From positions 434,001 to 498,000 of the forward strand of contig CP107199.1 of the NCBI GenBank assembly GCA_025758065.1: a stretch of 64,000 nucleotides of DNA, written 5' to 3'. Shown here one piece after another: positions 25,005 to 34,206 of the stretch (the stretch's first letter is position 1; each line of letters opens with the position of its first letter). The position numbers and the translations under genes are program-made. The notes beneath the pieces were generated by a model. That model was not told where the DNA came from. It saw nothing but the letters and a program-made list of their open reading frames with translations, and did no database searches. The DNA is from Lachnospiraceae bacterium (GTDB lineage Bacteria; Bacillota; Clostridia; Lachnospirales; Lachnospiraceae).

Positions 25005-25319
25005 TGTGACACTCTGGATAAAAATAAATTCTTCGGATTTTTGCAATAAATCCTCTACACTGCCACAATAGGGAATCAACTCTTTATAAGCCTGTTGAAC
25101 CTCTGGCAATAAATCCATGTAAGCAAAGTACAGCTTATTTAATCGTCTGACAGATGTTGACCTTACAATGTCGCCAGCAAAGGGAAGCTTCATATCAATG
25201 ATTTGATAATCTCCACTATCAACTTCCACACCGATCAGGTCACGGAACAGCTCATAATCAATGGATAAATCAAACCATCGAGAAGTTTTATCCTCTGCTG
25301 ATTTGGTCGTTTCAATCAA
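24999..25319 (-). pseudogene. Truncated hypothetical protein, possibly ArdA-like
   Basis: 106 codons. The part GDYQIIDMKLPFAGDIVRST followed by a helix with RLNKLYFAYMDLLPEVQQAY resembles the repeated motif of ArdA antirestriction proteins (acidic strand, then a Leu-rich helix), but the match is weak and from memory. The C-terminus ends where the IS3 remnant begins, so the gene has probably been cut. No ribosome binding site is convincing. Function not assigned. Confidence 0.35.
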
Positions 25320-25418
25320 TACGCTACATTCTTACATCGTAACTCAGTCCTTTCTTCTGATTTTGAGTATGAAAAAAGCAGTCGATCATAACTGAAAGAC
25401 TGCTTTAAATCATATCCT

Positions 25419-25748
25419 TTATTGCTTTGTGTGGAAATTTAACTGATTGTCTATGTCCCGTCCGGCATACATTACTCTAAGTATTGTTACAACCTTTTTA
25501 TCGCTATCTGGAATATAAAGTATCACATAATTGTCTACTGGTAATACACGAAGTCCACGAGTTTCCCACGGTTCTTTTTCATATTTTCGATAACGCTCTG
25601 GTATCGTATCCAGGCTTAATATCTGTTCTTCCAGACGTTCAAGCTGTCCGCTTGCATTTTCCGGCGCTTGTAATTCAAAAGCAATATATTCAAAAATTCC
25701 TCTCAAATCACTGTCAGCCTGTTCGGATACTTCTATTTCATATATCAT
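25419..25748 (-). CDS. RelE/ParE-family toxin
   Basis: 109 residues with the RelE/ParE fold: an N-terminal strand and long helix (VSEQADSDLRGIFEYIAFE) and C-terminal strands LRVLPVDNYVILYIPDSDKK and VTILRVMYAGRDI. Such toxins cut mRNA on the ribosome or poison gyrase. Its start overlaps the antitoxin stop by 4 bp, the standard arrangement. Whether it is RelE-like or ParE-like cannot be decided by eye; the Tyr/Arg near the C-terminus favour RelE. Confidence 0.88.
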   Translation of the reverse strand: MIYEIEVSEQADSDLRGIFEYIAFELQAPENASGQLERLEEQILSLDTIPERYRKYEKEPWETRGLRVLPVDNYVILYIPDSDKKVVTILRVMYAGRDIDNQLNFHTKQ

Positions 25749-26053
25749 AAGCCATAATCCTTGCGAATGTCAGCAAAGGCTTTCTTTGCATTTTTTGTCC
25801 GTCCAGCCTGCATATCCGCATATCCTTTCTCCAATTCTTCATTGAACTCCGCTTCTGATAATGTGCTGATGTCAACAGGTCTGGCAGATGGTATTTTTAC
25901 TTCAAACGGAAGTCCTCTCTGTAAGATAATCTGTTTATAAAACATATTGATAGCACTGGAAGCAGGGATACCAAGTGTAGACAGGATACTTTCTGCTTTT
26001 TCTTTGACATCTGGTTCAATCCTTGCATATAAATTTGCTGATTTTGTAGCCAT
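25745..26053 (-). CDS. RelB/DinJ-family antitoxin
   Basis: 102 residues. The N-terminus (MATKSANLYARIEPDVKEKA) is a ribbon-helix-helix DNA-binding motif, followed by the DinJ-type ILSTLGIPASSAINMFYKQI, and a toxin-wrapping C-terminus with ISTLSEAEFNEELEKGY. The ATG at 26053 is chosen because AGGAG lies upstream; longer in-frame starts lack one. It should neutralise the toxin and repress the operon. Confidence 0.9.
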   Translation of the reverse strand: MATKSANLYARIEPDVKEKAESILSTLGIPASSAINMFYKQIILQRGLPFEVKIPSARPVDISTLSEAEFNEELEKGYADMQAGRTKNAKKAFADIRKDYGL

Positions 26054-26224
26054 ATAAAACATCTCCTTTTGTGAGTAGTATTTCCATCTATCTTTATTAT
26101 ATGTAAATGTCCGCACAATAGCAATACTAATTTTATGCTCCAATAATCTTATTGAATATGTTCACATATAATAATGAGGTCACATTCCATGACCTCATCA
26201 CTTTCATTTTTTCCAGATCTGCCA

Positions 26225-27601
26225 TTATTTGGCTATACTCTGTTCCAGCGGCATAGAAGCCAGAAATGACAGTTCTTTCTTTTCAGCTATTCCCAGATAA
26301 ATAATTGCAAATGCAACTGTTACTGTTTCACCGGTGAGAAAGCTCCACCAGATTCCATTGATCCCCATCATCCTACCCATAATTGATGCAAGTGGAAGCA
26401 AAATGATCACCTGCCTTAGCGCGGAAATTAAAAGGCTGGCTATTCCTCTTGAAAAGCCCTGTAAAGCATAACAGGTCATTACAGAAATTCCTCCAAACAC
26501 AAAACTAAGTCCCAAAATACGCAATGCAGTCACACCAAGTAAAAACATTTCTTCTGATGGTGCAAATGCTGATATTAACTGTATCGGCAGCATCTCCATT
26601 ATGATCAAACCAAACAGTCCGATCAAAGCAGAATACGCCCCGCTAAGCCGGATAACTTTCTTAATCCGTTCTGCATGTTTTGCGCCAATGTTAAATGCTA
26701 CGATCGGGATCAAAGCATTATTCAATCCAAAAACCGCCATATACACAAATGTCTGTAATTTAAAATATGCTCCAAATACTGCTGTTGATGTTGTTGAAAA
26801 ATCCAGAAGAAGTTTGTTAATGCCAAAACACATAACGCTGGACATAGATTGCATAATGATCGTTGGAATTCCAACAGTACAAATCCCCTTAAAATAATAG
26901 CTTTCTAATTTAATGCATTTAAAATCAAACTGCACATCTGTATTTTTAGTCAGATTAAAATATAATCCCAACAGCATTGCTATAATCTGACCTGCCACTG
27001 TAGCAATTGCCGCACCTCTGGTTCCCATTGCCGGCAAACCGAAATATCCAAAAATAAAGATGGGATCTAAAATAATGTTGATGACCGCACCAACGATCTG
27101 CATTACCATTGTATAAGAAGTCCGGCCTGTTGACTGCAATATTTTTTCAAATATCAGCTGGAACATCTGCCCAAATCCAAATACACAGATAACCGTAAGA
27201 TAATCAACTCCCATGGAAACTATTTCCCTATCGCTGGTCTGAACTACATAAAAACTTCTTACACAGAAAATGCCAAATAATAATATCAGCACATAAAATC
27301 CGGCACCAAGGATGAGACCATGCATAGCTGTCTGATCAACCTTTTTTTGCTTCTTTTCACCTAAATACCGTGATAATAATGCATTGATCCCTACACCGAT
27401 TCCGGTTCCGGTCGCAATAATAACATTTTGTATCGGAAATGCCAAAGACACTGCTGACAATGCGTTCTCTCCATAATGGCTTACAAACAGACTATCCACC
27501 ACATTATATAATGCACCGATCAACATAGATAAAACCATTGGTGCCGCCATTGTACGCAAAAGCTTATTAACCGGCATGATCCCCATTTTATTTTCGTTCA
27601 T
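26225..27601 (-). CDS. MATE-family efflux transporter (MarR-linked)
   Basis: 458 residues with about twelve membrane helices. Typical MATE start PVNKLLRTMAAPMVLSMLIG and VDSLFVSHYGENALSAVSL. It lies downstream of a MarR regulator on the same strand, and a GTAGTGTACTAC operator copy sits between them. Likely drug or metabolite export induced by a MarR ligand. Intact. Confidence 0.93.
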   Translation of the reverse strand: MNENKMGIMPVNKLLRTMAAPMVLSMLIGALYNVVDSLFVSHYGENALSAVSLAFPIQNVIIATGTGIGVGINALLSRYLGEKKQKKVDQTAMHGLILGAGFYVLILLFGIFCVRSFYVVQTSDREIVSMGVDYLTVICVFGFGQMFQLIFEKILQSTGRTSYTMVMQIVGAVINIILDPIFIFGYFGLPAMGTRGAAIATVAGQIIAMLLGLYFNLTKNTDVQFDFKCIKLESYYFKGICTVGIPTIIMQSMSSVMCFGINKLLLDFSTTSTAVFGAYFKLQTFVYMAVFGLNNALIPIVAFNIGAKHAERIKKVIRLSGAYSALIGLFGLIIMEMLPIQLISAFAPSEEMFLLGVTALRILGLSFVFGGISVMTCYALQGFSRGIASLLISALRQVIILLPLASIMGRMMGINGIWWSFLTGETVTVAFAIIYLGIAEKKELSFLASMPLEQSIAK

Positions 27602-27617
27602 TATGCCCTCCTTTTAG

Positions 27618-27629
27618 GTAGTGTACTAC
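27618..27629. promoter_or_regulatory. MarR operator copy before the MATE gene
   Basis: GTAGTGTACTAC differs from the perfect palindrome before marR (28127-28142) at the centre. It lies 17 bp before the MATE start codon. Confidence 0.55.
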
Positions 27630-27647
27630 TTATATATTTTTATTTAA

Positions 27648-27672
27648 AGTGTACCTTACATGCAGGTACACT
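27648..27672 (-). terminator. Hairpin between marR and the MATE gene
   Basis: AGTGTACC pairs with GGTACACT around a 9-nt loop, overlapping the marR stop codon, with an AT-rich tail on the minus strand. It may be a weak or regulated terminator; it also contains a GTAC core like the operators. Confidence 0.45.
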
Positions 27673-28108
27673 ATTTTTCGATGTTTTCAAGCATTTTTTC
27701 TGATGCCTTCAAAAATATTTGTACATGTTCTTTTGGAATGCCATCACAGATTTTATTAAAAATCTCCCAGTCCATTTCCTTAAGTTCTAAGTGAATATCC
27801 TTATATTCGTCCGTACAATTAATCTTTTTGTAACGCCCATCAACTCTGCTCTGCGTACAGATAACGGCATTTTTCTTTTCCAGTCTTTTAATAATTTCAG
27901 TCATTGTCGGATGCGTCACAGCTAACACCTTTTCTAAATCTTTCTGGTTTATTTCTTCAATCCCCATTGACTCCAAACGGCTTAATTCTCCCAGTACTCT
28001 TAACTGCACAGCCGTTAACCCCATCCGATTTGCACGTTCTTCCAGTTTCTTCTTAAATTCCCTGTCTAATATAGAAAACCGAAGTCCTGGAGCAATATTC
28101 GTTTTCAT
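27671..28108 (-). CDS. MarR-family transcriptional regulator
   Basis: 145 residues with the winged helix of MarR proteins: LTAVQLRVLGELSRLE, then the recognition helix in VTHPTMTEIIKRLEKKNAV and the wing SRVDGRYKKINCT. A perfect 16-bp palindrome overlaps its own promoter region and a second copy precedes the MATE gene, so it probably represses both. Ligand unknown. Confidence 0.9.
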   Translation of the reverse strand: MKTNIAPGLRFSILDREFKKKLEERANRMGLTAVQLRVLGELSRLESMGIEEINQKDLEKVLAVTHPTMTEIIKRLEKKNAVICTQSRVDGRYKKINCTDEYKDIHLELKEMDWEIFNKICDGIPKEHVQIFLKASEKMLENIEK

Positions 28109-28126
28109 AAGCTCCCCTCCTTAATT

Positions 28127-28142
28127 AAGTAGTGCACTACTT
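28127..28142. promoter_or_regulatory. Palindromic operator before marR
   Basis: AAGTAGTGCACTACTT is a perfect 16-bp palindrome, 18 bp before the marR start codon and just downstream of a TATAAT-like element read on the minus strand. Confidence 0.7.
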
Positions 28143-28257
28143 ATTATAATTATGTTTTCGCTTTTGTCAACACCTGTTATGTTTTCTATATTAACATTAA
28201 TTAATCCTGGATCATTCATATGCAAAACCATAAATAATCCAGGATCATCTATACTTT

Positions 28258-28845
28258 TTATTTACTGCATTCTATGATAATTGATTCACACTTATCATAT
28301 CCAATCTCTGAACTGTTCAGACACAACGTATAATTGCTGGCTTTTCCCCAGTTCTGCTCCGTATAAAAGTTGTAATTTGCCATACGTCTTTTATCTGTGT
28401 CTGCCATCATTTTAACTGCTTCCTGCTCTCCTACATTGTATAAATGGGTGATACGCTGTATTTTTTCCGGCATATCCCCATGAATAAATACATTCAGCAC
28501 ATCGTCCCGGTCTTTCAGGATAAAATCAGCATTTCTTCCAATGATCACGCAGGGCTCCTTCCCGGCCAAATCTAAAATAACTTTTCTCTGTGCCTCATAC
28601 ACCATATCCTCCACTGATTTTCCTGTAATATCACGTCCTACAAGTGCATATGCAAATAATCCTTTCTTCGGAGACAGCTCTGCTTTTTCCTGGATGTAAT
28701 CTGGAGACAAACCTGACTCTTCTGCAATATGATTAATGATGTTTTTATCATAATAGGCTATTCCCAGTTTCTTTGCTACTTCTTCACCGATAAAACGTCC
28801 ACCGCTTCCAAATTCCCTGCTGATCGTAATGATTTTTTTTGCCAT
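28258..28845 (-). CDS. Cytidylate kinase-like protein
   Basis: 195 residues. Walker A-like SREFGSGGRFIGEEVAKKLG at the N-terminus and VIIGRNADFILKDRDDVLNVF in the middle place it in the cytidylate-kinase-like P-loop family common in Clostridia. These are distinct from the housekeeping Cmk and their substrate is not established. It begins 13 bp after the stop of the MATE gene upstream, so it is probably cotranscribed with it and under the same leader. Confidence 0.88.
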   Translation of the reverse strand: MAKKIITISREFGSGGRFIGEEVAKKLGIAYYDKNIINHIAEESGLSPDYIQEKAELSPKKGLFAYALVGRDITGKSVEDMVYEAQRKVILDLAGKEPCVIIGRNADFILKDRDDVLNVFIHGDMPEKIQRITHLYNVGEQEAVKMMADTDKRRMANYNFYTEQNWGKASNYTLCLNSSEIGYDKCESIIIECSK

Positions 28846-28858
28846 TTCCAGTTCCTCC

Positions 28859-30226
28859 TTAACCTAAAGCATTAACCTTATTTTTTCTGATTTTCTTTAA
28901 AAATACATATCCAACCAGACATGCCATCACTTCAGTGACCGGAAATGCCCACCAGATCAGTGAAATTCCCATCTTGCCATTTCTAACAAGTAATGAAAAG
29001 ATTCCCGCCAATGGCAATATGATGATAAACTGTCTCAAAAGTGAAATAACCAGTGATTCCAAGCCGCCATCTAATGCCTGATAAATTCCCTGATAGGCAA
29101 CGTTAATTCCGGCAAACAGAAAGCTGACAGAGATCACTCTCATTGCGCCGATAAAATATTCTCTTGACTGTCCTGCATTAAACAACGTTGCAAATGCCCC
29201 AGGGAAAATCTCTGTGATCCCAATTCCCAGGATCATTAATGCAATGGTATAGATCAGGCCATATTTGATCCCATCCTGAATTCTCTTTTTATTTCTCATT
29301 CCATATGCAAATGCAAGGATGGGAGTGATCGCATCCCTCAGACCAAAGGCAAGGAAGAGAACAAACTGCTGGACCTTATAAAACAATCCATAAGCTGTCT
29401 GCGCTGACGGATTGAATTTCAGGATCAGATTCATTACATAAACCATAATGGACATCAAAGCCTGCGCAATAATTGCCGGAAGTCCGATTGCATAGATTTC
29501 TTTTATAACACCGGCATCCGGCTTCATATATTTCACTCCATGCCCGAATTCCCTATTCAGTCTTATATGAAAGATAAGTAGCAATACTGCTGATGCTACC
29601 TGGCCAATTACAGTTGCGTAGGCTGCACCTTCCACTCCCATTCCGGGACAAGGTCCAATACCATAGATCATGACTGGATCAAGGATAATATTTACAACAG
29701 CTCCAACTACCTGGCCAATTGTTGAATAAAGGGAACGCCCCGTTGCCTGTAATAACTTTTCAAATAAAGAAAAGAAAATAATACCAAAAGAGATCACGCA
29801 GCATATCCTCAGATAGCTGACTCCCATTTCCAGTACTTCTGCATCAACTGTCTGTGATGAAATATATGCTCTCACACCAAAGATGCCAAACAATAAACAT
29901 ACCACATAAATGATCACACCAAGAAACAGGCTGTTTCCTGCTACCTTTGCGGCTTTTTTACTGTTCCCCTGTCCCAGTGTCCTTGCAAGAAGCGCATTTG
30001 TTCCTACACCTGTTCCGATCCCCACTGCCACCATAAGCATCTGCACCGGAAATACCAGGGTCAGTGCATTTAATGCCGCTTCACTGCCCACTCTCATATT
30101 TCCTACAAATGCGCTGTCTACAATGTTATAGACCGCCTGCAATGCCATGGATAAGATCATAGGGATCCCCATCTGGATCATCAGCTTATTCACCGGCATA
30201 TCTTTCATCTTGTTACTTTCTGCCAT
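28859..30226 (-). CDS. MATE-family efflux transporter with structured leader
   Basis: 455 residues with about twelve membrane helices. MATE features include PVNKLMIQMGIPMILSMALQ at the start and VDSAFVGNMRVGSEAALNAL. Closely similar in layout to the MarR-linked MATE protein but with its own promoter, and a leader of about 170 nt carrying two terminator-like hairpins (30254-30398). GGAG precedes the ATG. The leader suggests control by attenuation rather than a repressor. Substrate unknown. Confidence 0.93.
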   Translation of the reverse strand: MAESNKMKDMPVNKLMIQMGIPMILSMALQAVYNIVDSAFVGNMRVGSEAALNALTLVFPVQMLMVAVGIGTGVGTNALLARTLGQGNSKKAAKVAGNSLFLGVIIYVVCLLFGIFGVRAYISSQTVDAEVLEMGVSYLRICCVISFGIIFFSLFEKLLQATGRSLYSTIGQVVGAVVNIILDPVMIYGIGPCPGMGVEGAAYATVIGQVASAVLLLIFHIRLNREFGHGVKYMKPDAGVIKEIYAIGLPAIIAQALMSIMVYVMNLILKFNPSAQTAYGLFYKVQQFVLFLAFGLRDAITPILAFAYGMRNKKRIQDGIKYGLIYTIALMILGIGITEIFPGAFATLFNAGQSREYFIGAMRVISVSFLFAGINVAYQGIYQALDGGLESLVISLLRQFIIILPLAGIFSLLVRNGKMGISLIWWAFPVTEVMACLVGYVFLKKIRKNKVNALG

Positions 30227-30253
30227 TTTGTTTTAACTCCTCTCTTTTTGGCA

Positions 30254-30398
30254 CAAAAAAAGTGCGCACCTTGTCATATAAGCTGGACTTACGCTGACAA
30301 GCTACACACTTTTTCATGGCAAATATTCTATTATTCTATTTTAACAAAATAAAAACGAGCAGCATGTAAACTGGATTTACGCTCACCTGCTACTCGTT
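30254..30398 (-). ncRNA. Tandem terminator-hairpin leader, candidate riboswitch or attenuator
   Basis: Read on the minus strand, hairpin 1 (30355-30397) has an ACGAGTAGCA/TGCTGCTCGT stem and a TTTTTATTTT tail. Hairpin 2 (30262-30309) has GTGTGTAGC...TTGTCA/TGACAA...TGCGCAC stems and a TTTTTTT tail. Both enclose the same core: AGCGTAA(A/G)TCCAG(T/C)TTA(C/T)ATG, in which A:T in one copy is G:C in the other. Transcription should begin right at hairpin 1. I do not recognise the core as a known riboswitch class. It could also be a duplicated attenuator of unknown kind. Confidence 0.65.
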
Positions 30399-30405
30399 CG
30401 TTGTA

Positions 30406-30434
30406 ATTATATTTCCTGTTTTTCAAAAAGTCAA
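30406..30434 (-). promoter_or_regulatory. Promoter of the MATE leader
   Basis: Minus strand TTGACT, 17 bp, TATAAT; predicted start near 30398, at the first base of leader hairpin 1. Confidence 0.8.
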
Positions 30435-30719
30435 ACAAAATTTTTCTGGCATTTTCTCTTTATGAACCATTTATGATAATGTCCTAATATACCACAAGGA
30501 AAACGATATCACTGTAAGTCATCCCAGCTGACAGCTGCGATGAAATGTCCCACAGGACCTATAGTGCCAAAAGCATTATTTGTACAAAATCACATGCTAC
30601 CGTGATGATCAGACCACCGCCTATAAGGATAAGCACTACCGGCAAACTCCACATTCACGCAGTAAAGCCCATGATCTCATTATAATTATTTGCTAAAATT
30701 TCCATAAATATTATCCCCG
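30435..30719. other. Intergenic stretch without recognised content
   Basis: No credible gene, repeat or hairpin was seen between the MATE promoter and the esterase remnant; the sequence has scattered stops in all frames and may be decayed coding sequence. Confidence 0.5.
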
Positions 30720-30980
30720 CTACTGAATAAAATCCTTTACCGCCTTAAACACATCTGCTGCTTCGGAAACATCAGAAATTTCAAATTCCAATGCATGAAA
30801 CAGATCATGGGTATATAACAGATATAAGACTCACCCCTCTTCCAGCATAGCCAAAAAGGAAGAGAAACCTACTATTTTATAAGGCAAACCTTTTCCCTTT
30901 GCTTTTAATCTTGCAGTCAGTGCTACTACGTAGTTTTCTCCGGCAGACTCTCCCATAACGATCAGGCGCTCTGGTGAAAT
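30720..30980 (-). pseudogene. Alpha/beta-hydrolase remnant
   Basis: The right part reads ERLIVMGESAGENYVVALTA, an esterase nucleophile elbow (GESAG) with its following helix, then stops. A separate open piece ends VLYTHDLFHALEFEISDVSE ... KAVKDFIQ and TAG at 30720, resembling the C-terminal catalytic-His region of acetyl-esterases. The middle of the gene is missing. It lies directly downstream of the aminotransferase gene. Confidence 0.6.
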
Positions 30981-31000
30981 TCAGGCATTTACCTGTATAT

Positions 31001-32161
31001 TTACATAATACTTTCCATAAACCGCTGGATCCGGTCCATCCCCCGGTTAATCTGCTCCATGGATGTTGCATAGGAAAGACGCACATATCCTTCGCCCTGT
31101 TCTCCAAATGCTGATCCGGGAGCTGTTACGACGCCTTCTTTCTCCAGAAGTTTCTCGCAAAATTCCACAGAAGTCATCCCTGTTTCTTTAATATTTACAA
31201 ATGCATAAAAGGCTCCGTTTGGCGGTGTACAGGATAAACCTTTGATGCCATTGATCCGCTCCAGAACAAGTTTTCTTCTTTCTGCATACTGTCTGTTCAT
31301 CATTGCAATATCTTCATCGCCATTTTTTAACGCTTCAATTCCTGCATACTGTACAAACTCAGGAAGGCAGGAAGGCATATTTTCCTGCAACTTTGGCAGT
31401 CTGGAAAGGATATTTCTTGGTCCCGCCATATATCCAAGACGCCAGCCTGTCATGGCATATGTTTTAGAAAAAGAATCCACATAAATAGTGCGTTCTCTCA
31501 TTCCATCTAAAACTGCAATATTAATATAATCTGTATCATTATAGATAAGATGTTTATATACAGCATCATAGATTACATAAAGATCATATTCTAAAGCTAC
31601 TTTTGCAACGGTCTCCATGGTTTCCCTTGTTGCAACGCCCCCCGTAGGATTGCAGGGGGAATTAAGGATAATGGCTTTGGTTTTATCTGTCACTCTACTT
31701 TTAAGATTTTCATAAGTAAAGTTAAAATTATCCTTTTCATACACAGGTACAGGTACTGCAACTGCACGGTTCATCACAATCTCACCTACATAATTGGTAT
31801 AAGACGGATCTGCGATCAGGATCTCATCCCCAGGATTAACAAGAGCAAGGATTGCCATATACATTCCCATCATTCCGCCTACTGTTACTACAATCTCACC
31901 TTCTGGATCGTAATCTACTTTGTCGTACTGTTTTAAAGCTCTGGAAATTTCCTGACGCAGCGGTAAAATGCCTGCATTATCCGTATAATGGGTACACCCT
32001 TCATCTAACTTTTTCTTTGCGGCTTCAATAATATGCTTTGGTGTCACAAAATCTGGCTCACCAAGAACAAAACTTACAGTATCTTTTTTATTTTTTGCCA
32101 GATCATACATTCTTCTGATTCCTGACTGCGGCAGATTTAAAAAACTACTTGTTGGCTTCAT
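31001..32161 (-). CDS. Class I/II PLP-dependent aminotransferase
   Basis: 386 residues of fold-type I. Substrate loop at the N-terminus (FLNLPQSGIRRMYDLA), NSPCNPTGG at about residue 175, and the PLP lysine in VDSFSKTYAMTGWRLGY. The arginine in the C-terminal FGEQGEGYVRLSYA binds the substrate carboxylate. Resembles aspartate/alanine aminotransferases of the AspC/PatA group; substrate not determined. Divergent from a LysR regulator, which may control it. Confidence 0.9.
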   Translation of the reverse strand: MKPTSSFLNLPQSGIRRMYDLAKNKKDTVSFVLGEPDFVTPKHIIEAAKKKLDEGCTHYTDNAGILPLRQEISRALKQYDKVDYDPEGEIVVTVGGMMGMYMAILALVNPGDEILIADPSYTNYVGEIVMNRAVAVPVPVYEKDNFNFTYENLKSRVTDKTKAIILNSPCNPTGGVATRETMETVAKVALEYDLYVIYDAVYKHLIYNDTDYINIAVLDGMRERTIYVDSFSKTYAMTGWRLGYMAGPRNILSRLPKLQENMPSCLPEFVQYAGIEALKNGDEDIAMMNRQYAERRKLVLERINGIKGLSCTPPNGAFYAFVNIKETGMTSVEFCEKLLEKEGVVTAPGSAFGEQGEGYVRLSYATSMEQINRGMDRIQRFMESIM

Positions 32162-32358
32162 TTTGTCTCCCCTCCGTTTATTAGAAATACCTTCTCGAGC
32201 AAGTATACCTTTTCGTTTTTCTATCGACTTCTTAACTGTAACATAGTCTTATTGTGAATGGAATTGCTATGTATTCATATTAAGTTGAACAAAATTCACC
32301 ATCCTTATTTACATTTGTTTGTACAGAAATTATAATTTCTAACAAGGAGGGAATCACT

Positions 32359-33276
32359 ATGACATTATCAGATTATATTATTTTTACAACTGTTTCCGAA
32401 CTGAAAAATATGAGCCTTGCTTCTGATAAACTCTACCTGACAAGGTCTGCTATCAGCCATGCCATTTCCCGCATAGAACGAGAAATCGGCTTTCCATTAT
32501 TTATAAAAAATACACACGGGATCGAACTTACAGACAACGGAACTAACCTTCTTCCCCTTGCATACGCTGTTATACAAAGCCACCAGCATTTCAATGAAAA
32601 AATCGCAGCGATCAATGGACTGGCTTCTGGCAATGTCCGCCTTGGAACCTGCTCCAGCATCTGCATTAACTGGATACCTGAACTTGTGAATAATTTCCGT
32701 CATCATTATCCTGACATACAGATTCATATATTTGCAGGTATCAATAATGCGCAGATTGTAAAAAAACTGGAGCAAAATGAAATCGATATTGGTATTAGTT
32801 CTTACTACTCTTGTGATACCATCAACTCCTCTGTCATCAGCTCTACCGTCATCTATGAAGATGAAATGGTTTGTGTTGCAAATTCCAACTTTCATACAGC
32901 CACTCCTGGGATCATCACTGCGGAAGAACTGCAAAATTCTGCTTTCATCATCAGTGATCAGGACTATGGTGTAGAATCCCGCAGTGTTCTTGAAAAACTT
33001 CACTTAAATGCAAATTCCACCATTACAGCCACTGACGATGCAGGACTGGTTGCAATGGCGTCTGCTGGCTTAGGCTTTTGTATTTTAGGGCGCCTGATAT
33101 TAAAAGGGACAACTTCCCCTGTAAATGTTTATTCCTTCCATCCACAGCAATTCCGCCATATTGCTTTGCTGCAAAAGAAGAATACAACACCTTCTCCTGC
33201 TGCAGAAATTTTCCAGAAACATATTATAAGCTATGCCTCTTCCTATCCAAATCCGGCAATTCCATTCAACATTTGA
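32359..33276 (+). CDS. LysR-family transcriptional regulator
   Basis: 305 residues: winged helix in residues 1-60 (LYLTRSAISHAISRIEREIG) and a periplasmic-binding-protein-like effector domain from about 90 (GNVRLGTCSSICINWIPELV). GGAGG precedes the ATG. It is divergent from the aminotransferase gene and 127 bp upstream of the threonine/serine exporter genes, so either or both could be targets. Effector probably an amino acid; inference. Confidence 0.9.
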   Translation: MTLSDYIIFTTVSELKNMSLASDKLYLTRSAISHAISRIEREIGFPLFIKNTHGIELTDNGTNLLPLAYAVIQSHQHFNEKIAAINGLASGNVRLGTCSSICINWIPELVNNFRHHYPDIQIHIFAGINNAQIVKKLEQNEIDIGISSYYSCDTINSSVISSTVIYEDEMVCVANSNFHTATPGIITAEELQNSAFIISDQDYGVESRSVLEKLHLNANSTITATDDAGLVAMASAGLGFCILGRLILKGTTSPVNVYSFHPQQFRHIALLQKKNTTPSPAAEIFQKHIISYASSYPNPAIPFNI

Positions 33277-33402
33277 TGAAAAATGTTCAATGGTTCTGTA
33301 TCTGACAGGTACTTGTAAAAAAATCACTTGCTCCGTATAATAAACGTAGATTTATTGCCAAACAAAGCATTCCTGAAAATATTTATTAAAAGGGGAAGCA
33401 AA

Positions 33403-34206
33403 ATGCAGATAAAACAAGAAAATGACGGACACGCCGTTATTGATCAGCTGACAGGAGAAGAAGTATTGACCTGCGCCATTAATATTGGAGAACAACTTTT
33501 AATGAGTGGTGCAGAGATCAGCCGTGTAGAAGATACGATACGAAGAATCTGTGCAGCTTACGGTATCAGACAAAGCCATATATTTTCCATTGCATCCTGT
33601 ATCATTGTGACATTAGAAACCAAAGACCATAAATGGATCACCCAGACCCGACGGATATTAAGCTATGGAACAGATATGTGGAAATTGGACCGGTTAAATA
33701 ATCTTTCCCGTCTGATATGTTCAACAAAACCACCATTAGAAAGGATCAACCGGGAATATGCACTTATATTAAACGGACCGGTCTATCCGCCTGTGGTCCA
33801 ATGCCTTATTTACGCAATGACAGCCGGTGCATTTGCGATCTTCTTCGGCGGAAATCTATTAGACGGTTTTTCTGCCATGTTTGTGGGGGCACTGATCCGG
33901 ATAACATTGTACGCATTTACCGCAATAAAAATGAAAGCCATTTTTTCTAATATCCTGTGTTCCATGATCTCCGGTATGGTATGTATCCTTACTCACTATA
34001 TCGGTTTCGGACATCATGTAGAAATGATCATGATCGGAAATATCATGCTTTTAATTCCCGGTGTCCTGATGACAAACTCTTTCCGTGATTTCATCAGTGG
34101 CGATATGATCAGCGGACTTTTACACTTTTCAGAAGCGATCATCACTGCTATCTGCATCGCCGCCGGATTTATTTTTTCAAAAATACTGCTTGGAGGCATC
34201 TTATGA
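33403..34206 (+). CDS. Threonine/serine exporter, ThrE N-terminal-type subunit
   Basis: 267 residues. The cytoplasmic N-terminus has INIGEQLLMSGAEISRVEDTI, the signature of ThrE/DUF1212 proteins, followed by about five membrane helices. In Corynebacterium ThrE is one protein; in Clostridia it is split into this part and a smaller DUF3815 part. The start at 33403 has AGGGGA upstream. The stop overlaps the next start by 4 bp. Confidence 0.88.
   Translation: MQIKQENDGHAVIDQLTGEEVLTCAINIGEQLLMSGAEISRVEDTIRRICAAYGIRQSHIFSIASCIIVTLETKDHKWITQTRRILSYGTDMWKLDRLNNLSRLICSTKPPLERINREYALILNGPVYPPVVQCLIYAMTAGAFAIFFGGNLLDGFSAMFVGALIRITLYAFTAIKMKAIFSNILCSMISGMVCILTHYIGFGHHVEMIMIGNIMLLIPGVLMTNSFRDFISGDMISGLLHFSEAIITAICIAAGFIFSKILLGGIL

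Noticed and set aside
30254..30398. Guanidine-II (mini-ykkC) riboswitch
   Set aside because: Two hairpins before an efflux gene fit the layout, but the loops lack the ACGR sequence, and the shared core and U-tails are different.
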